Assembly: GCA_002729235.1 (NCBI GenBank)
Contig: PBTY01000039.1
Coordinates: 1-51,640 of the forward strand
Length of the DNA stretch: 51,640 nt
Source: Rickettsiales bacterium
Lineage (GTDB): Bacteria; Bacteroidota; Bacteroidia; Cytophagales; Cyclobacteriaceae
Direction of reading: 5' to 3'
Positions 17,262-26,344 of the stretch are shown piece after piece (the stretch's first letter is position 1; each line of letters opens with the position of its first letter). A program made the translations under genes and the position numbers. The notes under the pieces are model-generated. The model was not told where the DNA came from and did not search any database. It saw nothing but the letters and a program-made list of their open reading frames with translations.

Positions 17262-18044
17262 ATGATTTATCAAAGAAAAGAGCCCTCCAAAGAACTCAAA
17301 GATCTAATTGATTGCTTTTGGATTGTGGATAGTGAGGGAGACTCTTCATTATTCCCCCAGAAAATAATTCCTGATGGATTCCCCGAGCTCATATTTCATT
17401 ATGGTGATACATACAGAATCAATATATCTGGTAATTGGGAAGTACAGTGTAGGAATCTGATCGCGGGCCAATTGACCAAATTCTTTTATCTGGAAAATAC
17501 AGGTGTTTCTGGGATGATTGGTGTGAAAATGAAGCCATGGGCTATCCATTCATTGTTTCAATTGGAGATGTCTAAGATGTTGGATCAGGTACTTGATTTA
17601 AAAAAGACATTGCCTTCTTTTGTACTTCCAAAACCGGACTTGCAAAGTTTTGATGCCTTTTGTAATTCAGTGGAGTCCTTGTTTCTAGAGCGAAGGACAT
17701 CTAAGACCAGGGTCAAATTGGCTGTCGAGTTAATTATTGACAGGCATGGAATGCTCAACCTCTCAGACTTGTCAGATGAAGTTGGAGTCAGCAATCGACA
17801 ATTGGAAAGGTGGTTCAAAACAGAAGTTGGAATTAGTCCTAAGTTATACGCCAGAATAATTCGACTTAATTATATTTTTCATCAGGTTGAACAACGGGAT
17901 TTCAGTTGGGCACAGTTGGCTTACAAGTCCGGTTTTACAGACCAGAGTCATTTCATTAAAAATTTCAAGGAGTTCACGGGAGAGGATCCCACAAAATACA
18001 ATTTCGATCATCCAGATATGGCCAATTTCTTTATGAAGAAGTAA
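17262..18044 (+). CDS. AraC-family transcriptional regulator
   Basis: A 260-residue regulator. Residues 1-120 form the DUF6597-type N-terminal sensor domain (YQRKEPSKELKDLIDCFW, IIPDGFPELIFHYGD, MIGVKMKPWAIHSLF), and residues about 155-255 the AraC double-HTH with NLSDLSDEVGVSNRQLERWF and WAQLAYKSGFTDQSHFIKNF followed by GEDPTKY. It is transcribed away from the esterase gene, so it could control that gene and itself (inference from position). No effector can be read from the sequence. Confidence 0.92.
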   Translation: MIYQRKEPSKELKDLIDCFWIVDSEGDSSLFPQKIIPDGFPELIFHYGDTYRINISGNWEVQCRNLIAGQLTKFFYLENTGVSGMIGVKMKPWAIHSLFQLEMSKMLDQVLDLKKTLPSFVLPKPDLQSFDAFCNSVESLFLERRTSKTRVKLAVELIIDRHGMLNLSDLSDEVGVSNRQLERWFKTEVGISPKLYARIIRLNYIFHQVEQRDFSWAQLAYKSGFTDQSHFIKNFKEFTGEDPTKYNFDHPDMANFFMKK

Positions 18045-18101
18045 TGTCGTGTTTTTACTATATCATCAGGTTGTTCCGTAGTTGTTTTGAGTAAAAAACT
18101 T

Positions 18102-18551
18102 ATGAGATCAATTTTGCTTTATTTAGGACTTGGTATTTGTTTAGGTTTCAGTGCTCAGGATGATAATTCTCTGGAGCAACTAGACTGGCTCACAGGAACA
18201 TGGGAAAGAACTGATGTTCATCCAGGAAGCAAAGGATATGAGCAATGGCAATATGATGGAACTATGCTAATTGGAAGCGGAATTTCAATGAAGGGCATTG
18301 ACACCACCTTTGTGGAAAAGCTGAGGGTAGAAGTTATAGAAAATGAAATTTATTATGTGGCCGAAGTTCCAAATAACGCAAGACCAACCCTGTTCAGGGT
18401 AACTAAGTTACGGCCTAACTTTATGCAGTGTGAAAATCCTGAACATGATTTTCCAAAGATGATAGTTTATGAACGGACTGGTGAGCAATTGAAAGCTATC
18501 ATTTCGGCGGGCGATAAAGGAATGACGTTTTTATTTAAGAAAATAGATTGA
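18102..18551 (+). CDS. Secreted DUF6265-type protein
   Basis: A 149-residue exported protein. From the ATG at 18102 it has a clean signal peptide (MRSILLYLGLGICLGFSAQ). The alternative TTG at 18087 would add MSKKL in front, so I prefer the ATG. The mature part has the DUF6265 pattern LDWLTGTWER, YEQWQYDGTMLIGSG, YYVAEVPNNARPTLFRVT and CENPEHDFPKMIVYER, a small lipocalin-like beta-barrel of unknown role. It follows the AraC gene by 57 bp in the same direction. Confidence 0.85.
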   Translation: MRSILLYLGLGICLGFSAQDDNSLEQLDWLTGTWERTDVHPGSKGYEQWQYDGTMLIGSGISMKGIDTTFVEKLRVEVIENEIYYVAEVPNNARPTLFRVTKLRPNFMQCENPEHDFPKMIVYERTGEQLKAIISAGDKGMTFLFKKID

Positions 18552-18602
18552 TCATGTAATTTCCTAAGGTTAATTACGACTTACATTCTAAACTTCTCTG
18601 CT

Positions 18603-18755
18603 ATGGATGTATTAATTGGAATTTTTTTAGATGTAGTATGCTTTCGCTGGGTTAATAGAGAGAATAACCCTTATCGAAAGGTTGTAGCCATTTTAGCCTG
18701 GTTGGTATTTGGTGTTGCTATTGCTGTAATTGGCTATAGTGTTATCACTTACTAA
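18603..18755 (+). CDS. Small membrane protein, 50 residues
   Basis: A short frame with two hydrophobic segments: MDVLIGIFLDVVCFRW, a polar turn VNRENNPYRK, then VVAILAWLVFGVAIAVIGYS. The charge pattern and hydrophobic spacing suggest a real helical-hairpin membrane protein. It lies 51 bases after the DUF6265 gene and 3 bases before a MITE-like repeat. No family is recognised. Confidence 0.5.
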   Translation: MDVLIGIFLDVVCFRWVNRENNPYRKVVAILAWLVFGVAIAVIGYSVITY

Positions 18756-18758
18756 AAT

Positions 18759-18918
18759 AGGTTGTCTCAAAAGTCTTAACCTATTGTCATTCTGAACCTG
18801 CCTGTCGGCAGACAGGTTCATTTCAGAATCCAATAGTGGGTAAACGGAACATTAAAGATCCTGACATTCCATGCGGAACCAGTTCAGGATGTATTAATAA
18901 TTACTTTTGAGACAGCCT
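18759..18918. repeat. MITE-like element A with 16-bp terminal inverted repeats
   Basis: About 160 bp bounded by AGGTTGTCTCAAAAGT (18759-18774) and ACTTTTGAGACAGCCT (18903-18918), inverted repeats matching at 15 of 16 positions. Inside are two hairpins: GTCATTCTGAA...TTTCAGAATC around a nested CCTGCC/GGCAG-type stem, and GATCCTGA...TCAGGATG. A related element is at 47090-47236. It contains no ORF, so if mobile it would depend on a transposase elsewhere. It sits between two converging genes. Confidence 0.8.
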
Positions 18919-18923
18919 CCTTG

Positions 18924-20381
18924 TTATTTTTTATCATCCTCTGCCGGAGGATCGATCTTTTTTGTCGGCTTGGTTTTCTGTGATTTTTCTTTCACTTCTT
19001 CAGCCATTTGTTTGATCTCCTCGTTTGATTTTCCTTTTAGATAATCTGGAAGTTCCATACCTGCCATACCAAACATTTCCTGAAGAGGAGGTACAGATTT
19101 ATATAAACCTGAAATGAAGTTAGCCGTGGAGGATTTGTCTCCCTGACCATTGCCACTATCCCAAACAGTCACCTTATCTATCTTGATATTTTTGATTGCT
19201 TCTGTTTGTAGTTTCACCAACTCATTGAGTTTGTCAGCTACGATCAATAGCACCGCATCTCTTGAGTTATTGCCAGCAGCCTCTACGATTTGTTTGAAAC
19301 CTTCGGCCTGCTTGGTTAGTACCTCGTAGATACCTTTCGCTTCTGCTTCTTTCATTGCTAGAATAGCATCAGCTTCACCTCGAGCTTTTCTTCTAATACG
19401 TTCAGCATCTGCTTCCGCAGCTATCTCCACCTTTTCTTTATCAATTTGGGCTGGAATTACGATATCAGCAGTTTGACTTGCTTTGTCTCTTTGAGCTCTT
19501 GCATTTTCCGCTTCTTGTTCTGCGGCATAGGCTTCTTCCAAGGCTTTGGCAGCCTGAACTTTTTCTGCGGCTATTGCTATTTTTTGTGCTTCTGCTTCTT
19601 TCTCTCTTCTAAGTGCATCAGATTGGGCTATCTTGATTTTCGCTGTGTTTTCTCCCTCTACTGCCATGGCATCAGCTGATGCTACCTGCACCCGTTGATC
19701 TTGATGAGCATTGGCCTCACCAACGGAACCATCTCTGTCTTTTTCTGCAACACTCTTACGCGCATCGTTGATCGCTTTGGCGGCAGCCTCTTTACCTAGA
19801 GCCTCAATGTATCCAGACTCATCTTTGATATCGGTAACGTTTACATTGATCAGCTTCAAACCGATTTTCTTCAATTCAGCCTCAACATTCGAAGCAACAT
19901 TGGCCAGGAACTTATCCCGATTGCTGTTGATTTCTTCAATGTCCATAGTTGCTACTACCAAACGTAGCTGACCGAAAATGATATCTTTTGCCAGATCATG
20001 GATGTTTTCTTGCGATAGACCAAGAAGACGTTCTGCTGCGTTGGTCATGATGCCTTCTTCCGTAGAGATACCCACAGTAAATCGTGATGGCACATCCACA
20101 CGAATATTTTGTCTAGAAAGTGCATTGGTAAGCATCACCTCAATTGATATTGGCGTGAGGTCAAGGAATTCATAGTCTTGAATGACTGGCCAAATGAAAG
20201 CGGCACCACCGTGGATACATTTGGCTGATCTTCCCAGGTCATCCGACCCTTTTCCAACCTTACCGTAGACCACTAGAATTCTATCAGAAGGACATCTCTT
20301 ATATCTTCTGAATAGTCCTATAAGTAGCACAAAGACGAATATGACTGTGGCTACAATGATGAGTAGAAACGTACTTGACAT
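18924..20381 (-). CDS. Flotillin-family SPFH membrane-scaffold protein
   Basis: A 485-residue protein with one N-terminal membrane helix (about 5-24), an SPFH/band-7 domain (about 30-200, RILVVYGKVGKG, AFIWPVIQDYEFLDLTPI, LIVNVTDIKDESGYIEALG-like end) and a long Ala/Glu/Lys coiled coil (about 205-365, repeated EAEAQKIA / EEAYAAEQEAE). This is the flotillin (FloT/FloA, YqiK-like) arrangement, which forms oligomeric scaffolds in functional membrane microdomains. The C-terminal ~70 residues are variable and Lys-rich. It directly follows the NfeD-like gene with no intervening base, and this pair is a known conserved unit. Confidence 0.93.
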   Translation of the reverse strand: MSSTFLLIIVATVIFVFVLLIGLFRRYKRCPSDRILVVYGKVGKGSDDLGRSAKCIHGGAAFIWPVIQDYEFLDLTPISIEVMLTNALSRQNIRVDVPSRFTVGISTEEGIMTNAAERLLGLSQENIHDLAKDIIFGQLRLVVATMDIEEINSNRDKFLANVASNVEAELKKIGLKLINVNVTDIKDESGYIEALGKEAAAKAINDARKSVAEKDRDGSVGEANAHQDQRVQVASADAMAVEGENTAKIKIAQSDALRREKEAEAQKIAIAAEKVQAAKALEEAYAAEQEAENARAQRDKASQTADIVIPAQIDKEKVEIAAEADAERIRRKARGEADAILAMKEAEAKGIYEVLTKQAEGFKQIVEAAGNNSRDAVLLIVADKLNELVKLQTEAIKNIKIDKVTVWDSGNGQGDKSSTANFISGLYKSVPPLQEMFGMAGMELPDYLKGKSNEEIKQMAEEVKEKSQKTKPTKKIDPPAEDDKK

Positions 20382-20969
20382 TTATTTAGATTTAGTAACT
20401 ATTAGCGTATCATTATTGGTAATATCTATTACGGTGATGACAGACCCAGTGGCCAAGTCATCAGTATCATCAGTGATGGCGTCCAGTTCTCTCAATGATC
20501 CCTGTACTTTAATGCTCACCTTTCCAATATTGGCTCGTGAAGCTCTCACGGGTAAGTAAACTTCCCCAATTCCACCTATTGCGTTCTTTACTGATAGATT
20601 TCCTGAATCGGCTAGTTTGCTAAAGTAATAGAAGATGATGGCCATGATAAACATCATTCCAACTCCTGCTACAAATGACCAGATCATGGTTTGTCCAATG
20701 GACATTCCAGAATCCAGGCAGGCAATCCCAGTCCAGGAGAAAAGTGTGAAGAAGCCAACGAAATTCTTGATGGTAAAAAATTGAAATCCCGCTCCATCAT
20801 CCATTTCAATATCATGGTCAACTGAGCCGTCATGATCCAGTTCTCCACCGATAAAGGTCAAAACCATTTGAATCAAGAAAATGAGTGTAAACGGAATCGC
20901 AATACCCCAATAGATTTGCTCTATTGTAGAGAGAGTATCCCACCATTCAGAAAAGTTAAAGTCCATCAT
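20382..20969 (-). CDS. NfeD-like membrane protein, partner of flotillin
   Basis: A 195-residue protein with about three membrane segments (YWGIAIPFTLIFLIQMVLTF; FFTIKNFVGFFTLFSWTGIA; MIWSFVAGVGMMFIMAIIFY) and a C-terminal OB-fold-like domain (about 120-195, GEVYLPVRASRANIGKVSI...GSVITVIDI). This is the short NfeD/YuaF type encoded beside flotillins. ATG at 20969 or 20966 is more plausible than the upstream ATG at 20999, which adds ten polar residues. Its stop codon abuts the flotillin ATG, so both come from one transcript. Confidence 0.85.
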   Translation of the reverse strand: MMDFNFSEWWDTLSTIEQIYWGIAIPFTLIFLIQMVLTFIGGELDHDGSVDHDIEMDDGAGFQFFTIKNFVGFFTLFSWTGIACLDSGMSIGQTMIWSFVAGVGMMFIMAIIFYYFSKLADSGNLSVKNAIGGIGEVYLPVRASRANIGKVSIKVQGSLRELDAITDDTDDLATGSVITVIDITNNDTLIVTKSK

Positions 20970-21141
20970 TATCGGTTTGTTGCAATCTAAATTATGCAAT
21001 TTTTACTTTTCTAAATACTTAAATCAAAATTCTCTTTTCAATAGTGCTTTGGTGAATGTGTTATTTCGAAACATGACAGAAGTTTATCTGATAAATGTGA
21101 AATATTCTTTTGCCAATCTTTAAAATGCATATGCTTTCTCC

Positions 21142-21149
21142 TACCTTCG
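21142..21149 (+). promoter_or_regulatory. Candidate -7 box upstream of the aminotransferase
   Basis: TACCTTCG, one base from the Bacteroidota consensus TAnnTTTG, lies 18 bases before the ATG. No good TTTG -33 element is found at the usual spacing, so this is only a partial promoter match. Confidence 0.35.
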
Positions 21150-21167
21150 TATCTTCATTTTTAGGGT

Positions 21168-22475
21168 ATGAGACAGAAGTTATTAAGAGACGGGGCTAGT
21201 GAGTTGTCTTATGAGATTCGCGGCATTGTAAAGAAGGCTGAGCAATTGGAGCAGCTGGGTTATGAGATCCTTTGGGAGAACATTGGAGATCCTATTCAAA
21301 AGAACCACAAGCTGCCAGAATGGATGAAAGAGATCATCGCTGGTCTGCTGTATGAAGACAATACTTATGGTTATAGCCATTCCAAAGGTGTGCTGTCCAC
21401 TCGTCAGTTTCTAGCCGATCTAAATAATAATCGTGGAGGTGTTCAAATTGAGGCGCAGGACATCACATTTTTCAATGGTTTAGGTGATGCGATTCAAAAG
21501 ATCTATCAATACCTGTTGCCAACTTCTCGTGTAATTGGTCCATCTCCAGCATACTCAACTCACTCTTCGGCGGAGGCAGCCCATGCAAACCATCATCCGA
21601 TGACCTACAAGTTAGATCCAGATAATTCCTGGTATCCGGATATGGATGATCTATACAATAAGGTAAAGTACAACCCAAGTATTGTCGGGATCCTCATCAT
21701 CAATCCGGATAACCCGACAGGAATGGTGTATCCAAAGCATATCCTACAGCGAATGGTGGATATTGCGAAGGAGTTTAACCTGTTCCTGATATGTGATGAG
21801 ATTTACATGAATATCATCTATAATGGTGCCGAAACATGTACGCTAGCAGAAGTGGTTGGTGATGTGCCAGCAATATCACTGAAAGGTATTTCCAAAGAAT
21901 TTCCGTGGCCCGGAGCTCGATGTGGATGGGCTGAATATTACAATCGTACCAGTGATCCTGAGTTTTCCAGATTGTGTGATACCATTGATAATGCTAAAAT
22001 GATTGAGGTGAGCTCCACGAAACTTCCTCAGTTATCTATTCCAAGGATCATGCAGGATGATCGATATCCGCAGTTTATCGCAGGGACTAAGGAAAAAATT
22101 GGGCGTAGAAGTGCTTACTTGAATGAAGTTTTTAAGGATGTTCCTTACGTGAAATTCAATCAAACCAATGGAGCGTTTTACAATACCATGATTTTTGAGC
22201 CAGGGGTTTTAAAAGATGGACAAAAGTTAAAAATAGATGACCCAAATGTTCAATCGTTGCTGGATAGTTGGTTGGACAGCCCAACGATGACTAAGGATAA
22301 GAGATTCGTGTATTACCTGCTTGCTGCTAAGCAAGTGTGTATCGTTCCGATATCTTCTTTTGCTTCGGACCTTCTTGGTTTCCGATTAACTCTTTTGGAA
22401 GAAGATGAAGAATTAATCGCAAAAACCTTTAACCGTATAAAAGAAGGCGTGATTGAATACTGTGAGTCGGTTTAG
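21168..22475 (+). CDS. PLP-dependent aminotransferase class I/II (AlaA-like)
   Basis: A 435-residue fold-type I aminotransferase. It opens LSYEIRGIVKKAEQLEQLGYEILWENIGDP, as in the alanine/AlaA group. The cofactor-binding parts are NPDNPTGMVY (about 181-190), CDEIYMNIIYNG and the PLP-lysine Lys243 in LKGISKEFPWPGARCGW. The length exceeds standard AlaA (about 405) mainly through an insertion after residue 340 (GVLKDGQKLKIDDPNVQSL). It would transfer an amino group between an amino acid (likely alanine or related) and 2-oxoglutarate; the exact substrate cannot be fixed from sequence. Confidence 0.92.
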   Translation: MRQKLLRDGASELSYEIRGIVKKAEQLEQLGYEILWENIGDPIQKNHKLPEWMKEIIAGLLYEDNTYGYSHSKGVLSTRQFLADLNNNRGGVQIEAQDITFFNGLGDAIQKIYQYLLPTSRVIGPSPAYSTHSSAEAAHANHHPMTYKLDPDNSWYPDMDDLYNKVKYNPSIVGILIINPDNPTGMVYPKHILQRMVDIAKEFNLFLICDEIYMNIIYNGAETCTLAEVVGDVPAISLKGISKEFPWPGARCGWAEYYNRTSDPEFSRLCDTIDNAKMIEVSSTKLPQLSIPRIMQDDRYPQFIAGTKEKIGRRSAYLNEVFKDVPYVKFNQTNGAFYNTMIFEPGVLKDGQKLKIDDPNVQSLLDSWLDSPTMTKDKRFVYYLLAAKQVCIVPISSFASDLLGFRLTLLEEDEELIAKTFNRIKEGVIEYCESV

Positions 22476-22561
22476 ATAATTTATGCGAAACCCTTTAGAA
22501 TATAGCATATAATTGTTTTATTTCGCGAGTACTCAATTTTTCTATGCCATAATTGATAAAC

Positions 22562-23866
22562 ATGAAACAACTATATCGAGTTCTATTTCTAATTTCATCA
22601 CTTTCTTTTCAGCAATGTGGGCTTTTGGATGAGCCACTCGAAGATGAAGAAAACCTTACAATCGAAGTTACTGGTGTTTATCGGAGTTTGATGGTGGGTA
22701 AAGGGACCTTATTGGGAACAAAGGATATTAATGTAATTGAGTCAAGTAGTAATTCTGTTCTATTCCAACTTCCACCTAGTTTAGGTTATCCTAATTTTCA
22801 TGGGGATCTTGCCAAAACATCTACGGGCAATATTGGATTCACCATACCTTTTCAGACTCAAAATGGGATTTCAATTGAAGGGTTAGCCAATTCTGGAGAT
22901 TTTAATGGTGTGTTTACACTGGACACTGATAGTCTGGTGTTCCAGGCGGTATTTGAAGAATCTGGTGTTGCTGATACAGTGACCGTAATTGGGCAGCGTA
23001 TTGGTGATGTAAATGATAATGGGGGTGCTGGTGGTGAAGCTTCATTGGTCATATTCGATTCCAGTTGGGGGTCTTATGGCAATGATGACGATGAAATTGA
23101 TATGGATTCAAATGGAGGCATAATCAAAGTGACAGAATCTCATGTGTTTATAGCTGGAAGGGCAGGAGTCAAAAAGTTTACTACATCAGGAGACTATGTA
23201 GCTCATATTGAAGCCACCTATCCAAAATTCTATATTTATGAAGATTATGTCTACATGGCTACCTCAGATTATAATTCTGGTATTGTGAAAATGGATATGA
23301 ACCTTGTGCCAGTAGATTCTATTGATTTTGGTGAAGACCTAGATCTTTATTCTTGTTCAAGTATTGACGGCAATGATACTCAGGCATTAATTGCTTATTC
23401 AAGAGTAGATGATGGTCCGGTAGAAATGTTACATTTTAATGAAGGTGATACTTCCATTACACAAATAAGTGATATCGGTGAAGATCCATTAGAGTTTAAA
23501 TGGAATGGAACAGTTGCAATCGACCTTTTTGAGGGTAACTATTACGTCACTGATAATGGCAACAATCGCGTACAGATTATAAGTACAAGTGGCAGTTTTG
23601 TTGATGATTTTTATACCGATGCTGAAGAACGAACTGTCTACAATGGTCCCAATTTAATTGAGGTGACCGAGTCTTACATTTTTGTGGGTAATTTGAATAA
23701 TGCAGGTGATGAGATAGATGTTTACGATAGATCTAGTCTAGAGCTTGTCACCAGTCTGGAGATTGGAAATCAGTTGTTTAAGAGTGGATTTGCTTTTAAC
23801 TCAACCCGATTGTTTGTATTGTCCAATTATCCAGATGTCGAAGTATTAGTTTTCACGATAAACTAA
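22562..23866 (+). CDS. Beta-propeller lipoprotein (NHL-like)
   Basis: A 434-residue cell-envelope protein. From the ATG at 22562 the signal peptide ends in SLSFQQCG with Cys19, a lipoprotein cleavage site; the TTG at 22553 would merely add three residues. Residues 30-160 look like a beta-rich domain, then repeated blocks such as GIIKVTESHVFIAGRAGVKKF and YYVTDNGNNRVQIISTSGSF indicate an NHL-type beta-propeller (about 175-430). No catalytic residues are recognised; roles in binding glycans or proteins are typical. Its stop codon directly abuts the stop of the converging purU gene, leaving no room for a terminator. Confidence 0.75.
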   Translation: MKQLYRVLFLISSLSFQQCGLLDEPLEDEENLTIEVTGVYRSLMVGKGTLLGTKDINVIESSSNSVLFQLPPSLGYPNFHGDLAKTSTGNIGFTIPFQTQNGISIEGLANSGDFNGVFTLDTDSLVFQAVFEESGVADTVTVIGQRIGDVNDNGGAGGEASLVIFDSSWGSYGNDDDEIDMDSNGGIIKVTESHVFIAGRAGVKKFTTSGDYVAHIEATYPKFYIYEDYVYMATSDYNSGIVKMDMNLVPVDSIDFGEDLDLYSCSSIDGNDTQALIAYSRVDDGPVEMLHFNEGDTSITQISDIGEDPLEFKWNGTVAIDLFEGNYYVTDNGNNRVQIISTSGSFVDDFYTDAEERTVYNGPNLIEVTESYIFVGNLNNAGDEIDVYDRSSLELVTSLEIGNQLFKSGFAFNSTRLFVLSNYPDVEVLVFTIN

Positions 23867-24736
23867 TCAATCAAATATCACGGTCTTATTGTTGTGAACC
23901 AGGGCTTTACGTTCCAAATGTGTCCATATAGCTCTGGATAATACGATTTTTTCCAGGTCTTTGCCTTTACGGATCAAGTCTTCTACCGTGTCTTTGTGCG
24001 TGATTTTAGCCACGTCTTGTTCTAAAATAGGACCAGCATCCAGATCTGCAGTTACGTAATGGCTCGTTGCACCAATGATTTTGACCCCACGCTCATAAGC
24101 TCTGTGATAGGGTTTTGCTCCGGCAAAGGCAGGTAAGAAACTGTGGTGGATGTTGATGATTTTGTTTGGATAACTTTGAATGAACTCATCGCTTAAGATT
24201 TGCATGTATCTGGCAAGAATCATGAAATCAATACCTAGCTCTGTCAACAACGTCATTTGTGCACGTTCTATCTCCGCTTTGTTCTCCTTATTCATTTCGA
24301 AGAAATAGAATGGAATCCCATAGCGTTGAGCTAGTTCTTCATGCATTTTATGATTGGAGATAATGGCTGGAATCTCCACTTGCCACTCACCAGAGTAATG
24401 TCTGGATAAAATGTCGTACAAACAATGTGAGGCTTTGGAAACGAACACGGCCATTCTTGGCTTACGATCTGTAAAATGCAATTGCCATTGCATTTCGTAT
24501 TCATTAGCTATTTGATTGGCGAATGCATCTCGGATTTCTTCTTTAGGAATGTCAAAAGCATCAAGTTCCCACTCTACACGCATGAAAAAGATGCCATCCG
24601 TTTTGTCAACATGTTCATCCAGATCAATGATATTCCCATTGTGTTCAAACAAGAAATGCGTGATCGTACTGATCAGACCTTTACGGTCATTACAGTGAAT
24701 TAATAAAATAGCATGATTCTTCAGGCCCATATCCAA
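23867..24736 (-). CDS. purU: Formyltetrahydrofolate deformylase
   Basis: A 289-residue cytoplasmic enzyme that hydrolyses 10-formyltetrahydrofolate to tetrahydrofolate and formate, supplying formate for purine synthesis by PurT and balancing the folate pool. An N-terminal ACT domain (about 8-85, LLIHCNDRKGLISTIT) is followed by the formyl-transferase fold with MAVFVSKASHCLYDIL, the catalytic segment NIHHSFLPAF (His197/His198) and the conserved SHYVTADLDAGPI (Asp233). Length and domain order are normal for PurU. It is the last gene of a reverse-strand cluster that begins with the SelW-like protein. Confidence 0.97.
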   Translation of the reverse strand: MDMGLKNHAILLIHCNDRKGLISTITHFLFEHNGNIIDLDEHVDKTDGIFFMRVEWELDAFDIPKEEIRDAFANQIANEYEMQWQLHFTDRKPRMAVFVSKASHCLYDILSRHYSGEWQVEIPAIISNHKMHEELAQRYGIPFYFFEMNKENKAEIERAQMTLLTELGIDFMILARYMQILSDEFIQSYPNKIINIHHSFLPAFAGAKPYHRAYERGVKIIGATSHYVTADLDAGPILEQDVAKITHKDTVEDLIRKGKDLEKIVLSRAIWTHLERKALVHNNKTVIFD

Positions 24737-24789
24737 TCAATTAGCAACAAAAAACGGGGTCTGTTTATTCTTGGGACAGTAAATCTATA

Positions 24790-25398
24790 TTAGCTCTGTG
24801 ATAAATCGGGTAGTTTCCAATGGTATTTTACTGCGAGGACTCGGAAACTAACAATGAACGAAACTGTAATCAATACATTGAAGATTTGCTCAACTCCAAA
24901 ATGCTCCATGATGGCATATATAATCCCTCCTGCGATACAGGTAAGCGCATAAATTTCCTGTCTAAAAATCAGAGGGATGTCATTGCAAACAATATCCCTT
25001 ATCACTCCACCGAATACGGCAGAAACCATTCCCATCATGATGGCGATAACTGGATGTACACCAAAAGTCAAAGATTTCTGTAGGCCAAGCACAGTGAAAA
25101 CGGCAATTCCTACTGTGTCGAAAATGAAAAAGGTTCTTCGAAGTTTCATCACTGTTTTGCCGAAGAAAAAGGAGATAATCAATCCTGAACCAATCATGAT
25201 GAGGTATATGGTGTCCTTCATCCAGCCAACAGGAGTACTACCTAGAAGTAAGTCTCTGACTGTACCACCGCCTATTGCCGTGATGAACCCTACTGCAGCT
25301 ATGCCAAACATATCAAGCTTCTTGTCTCGACCCGCCAGCGCACCGCTGATGGCGAAAACCATAGTTCCGATGATATCAATGAAGTAGAGTGTGTTCAC
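24790..25398 (-). CDS. TRIC-like cation channel family protein (YicG/UPF0126)
   Basis: A 202-residue membrane protein with about seven hydrophobic segments in two repeats, each with a Gly-rich turn and Arg-Asp pair: GFITAIGGGTVRDLLLG and GMVSAVFGGVIRDIVCN. This is the UPF0126/YicG group, distantly related to the trimeric intracellular cation channels (TRIC). Glycine/amino-acid or cation transport has been proposed for relatives. The start is GTG at 25398, the gene follows queG by 17 bp, and the motif TAACTTCGCC lies two bases before the GTG. Confidence 0.88.
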   Translation of the reverse strand: MNTLYFIDIIGTMVFAISGALAGRDKKLDMFGIAAVGFITAIGGGTVRDLLLGSTPVGWMKDTIYLIMIGSGLIISFFFGKTVMKLRRTFFIFDTVGIAVFTVLGLQKSLTFGVHPVIAIMMGMVSAVFGGVIRDIVCNDIPLIFRQEIYALTCIAGGIIYAIMEHFGVEQIFNVLITVSFIVSFRVLAVKYHWKLPDLSQS

Positions 25399-25400
25399 TT

Positions 25401-25410
25401 GGCGAAGTTA
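25401..25410 (-). promoter_or_regulatory. TAACTTCGCC motif just before the TRIC-like gene
   Basis: On the minus strand TAACTTCGCC stands two bases before the GTG start. TAACTTCG resembles the Bacteroidota -7 box TAnnTTTG with one change. An identical 10-mer precedes the queG GTG at the same distance. If it is a promoter, transcription would begin at about the start codon (leaderless mRNA). No clear -33 TTG was found. Confidence 0.4.
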
Positions 25411-25415
25411 GTGGT

Positions 25416-26342
25416 TCAGCTGCTCTTTTTCAGAAAATCAAGGTTACGCTTCAATCCCCCAAACTTTGTCCGCTTGACAGCAGATTTCTTGAATACCTTT
25501 TGGAATACCTCTTCCGTCATTTCTTCCCAATCTTTTGACTTGAAACCCTCCCAGCCCTGAGGATTGAATTTTGGTTCTTGATGCGGTTGTGAAAAGCGAT
25601 TCCATGGACACACATCCTGGCAGATATCACATCCAAACGCCCAGTTCTCCATTCTACCCTTGAACTCATTAGGAATCTCGTCCTTCAGTTCTATGGTTAG
25701 GTATGAAATACATTTGCTGCCATCTATGACATACGGTTGGGGAATGGCGTCGGTAGGGCATGCATCCTGACAGGCCGTGCAGTTACCACAATAATCTTTA
25801 ATTGGACCATCTGGTTCCAGTTCCAAATCGATGATCAATTCCGCAAGGAAAAAGAAACTACCCATGTTGCGGTTGAGTAAAAGTGAGTTTTTTCCTATCC
25901 AGCCAATCCCACTTTTTGCTGCCCATTTACGTTCCATCACCGGTGCACTATCCACGAACACACGCCCCTCGATTTGACCAACTTTTTCTCTTATTCTATC
26001 AACAAGTTCTTTTAATTTATCCTTAACCACATGGTGATAATCCTGTCCATAGGCATATTTTGCTATTTTGGGACCTTGATCGGATTGATGTTGTTCCTTT
26101 GGGTAATAGTTGTAAACTAATGAAACAACGGACCTGGCACCAAGTACCAGCTTGGTAGGATCAAGTCTTTTATCAAAATGATTTTCCAGATATCCCATTT
26201 CTCCCTGATATCCTCTTTTGAGCCACTCTTCGAGTTTTGGTGCTTCCTCTTCCAAAAATTCAGCCTTCGAAATACCACAGAAAGAAAAGCCGAGTTCTGT
26301 TGCTAGTGATTTGACCAGATGAGTATTGCCGTGGATATTCAC
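25416..26342 (-). CDS. queG: Epoxyqueuosine reductase QueG
   Basis: A 308-residue cobalamin- and iron-sulfur-dependent enzyme that carries out the last step of queuosine synthesis in tRNA anticodons. The N-terminal part has LGFSFCGIS and the conserved Asp131 in [22 protein letters not shown]. The two [4Fe-4S] clusters are ligated by Cys185/188/191 and Cys245 and by Cys195 with Cys211, Cys238 and Cys241 region motifs [12 protein letters not shown] and [11 protein letters not shown]. It lacks the C-terminal HEAT-like extension of the E. coli enzyme, as is common in Bacteroidota. The start is GTG (26342). Confidence 0.96.
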   Translation of the reverse strand: MNIHGNTHLVKSLATELGFSFCGISKAEFLEEEAPKLEEWLKRGYQGEMGYLENHFDKRLDPTKLVLGARSVVSLVYNYYPKEQHQSDQGPKIAKYAYGQDYHHVVKDKLKELVDRIREKVGQIEGRVFVDSAPVMERKWAAKSGIGWIGKNSLLLNRNMGSFFFLAELIIDLELEPDGPIKDYCGNCTACQDACPTDAIPQPYVIDGSKCISYLTIELKDEIPNEFKGRMENWAFGCDICQDVCPWNRFSQPHQEPKFNPQGWEGFKSKDWEEMTEEVFQKVFKKSAVKRTKFGGLKRNLDFLKKSS

Positions 26343-26344
26343 AG

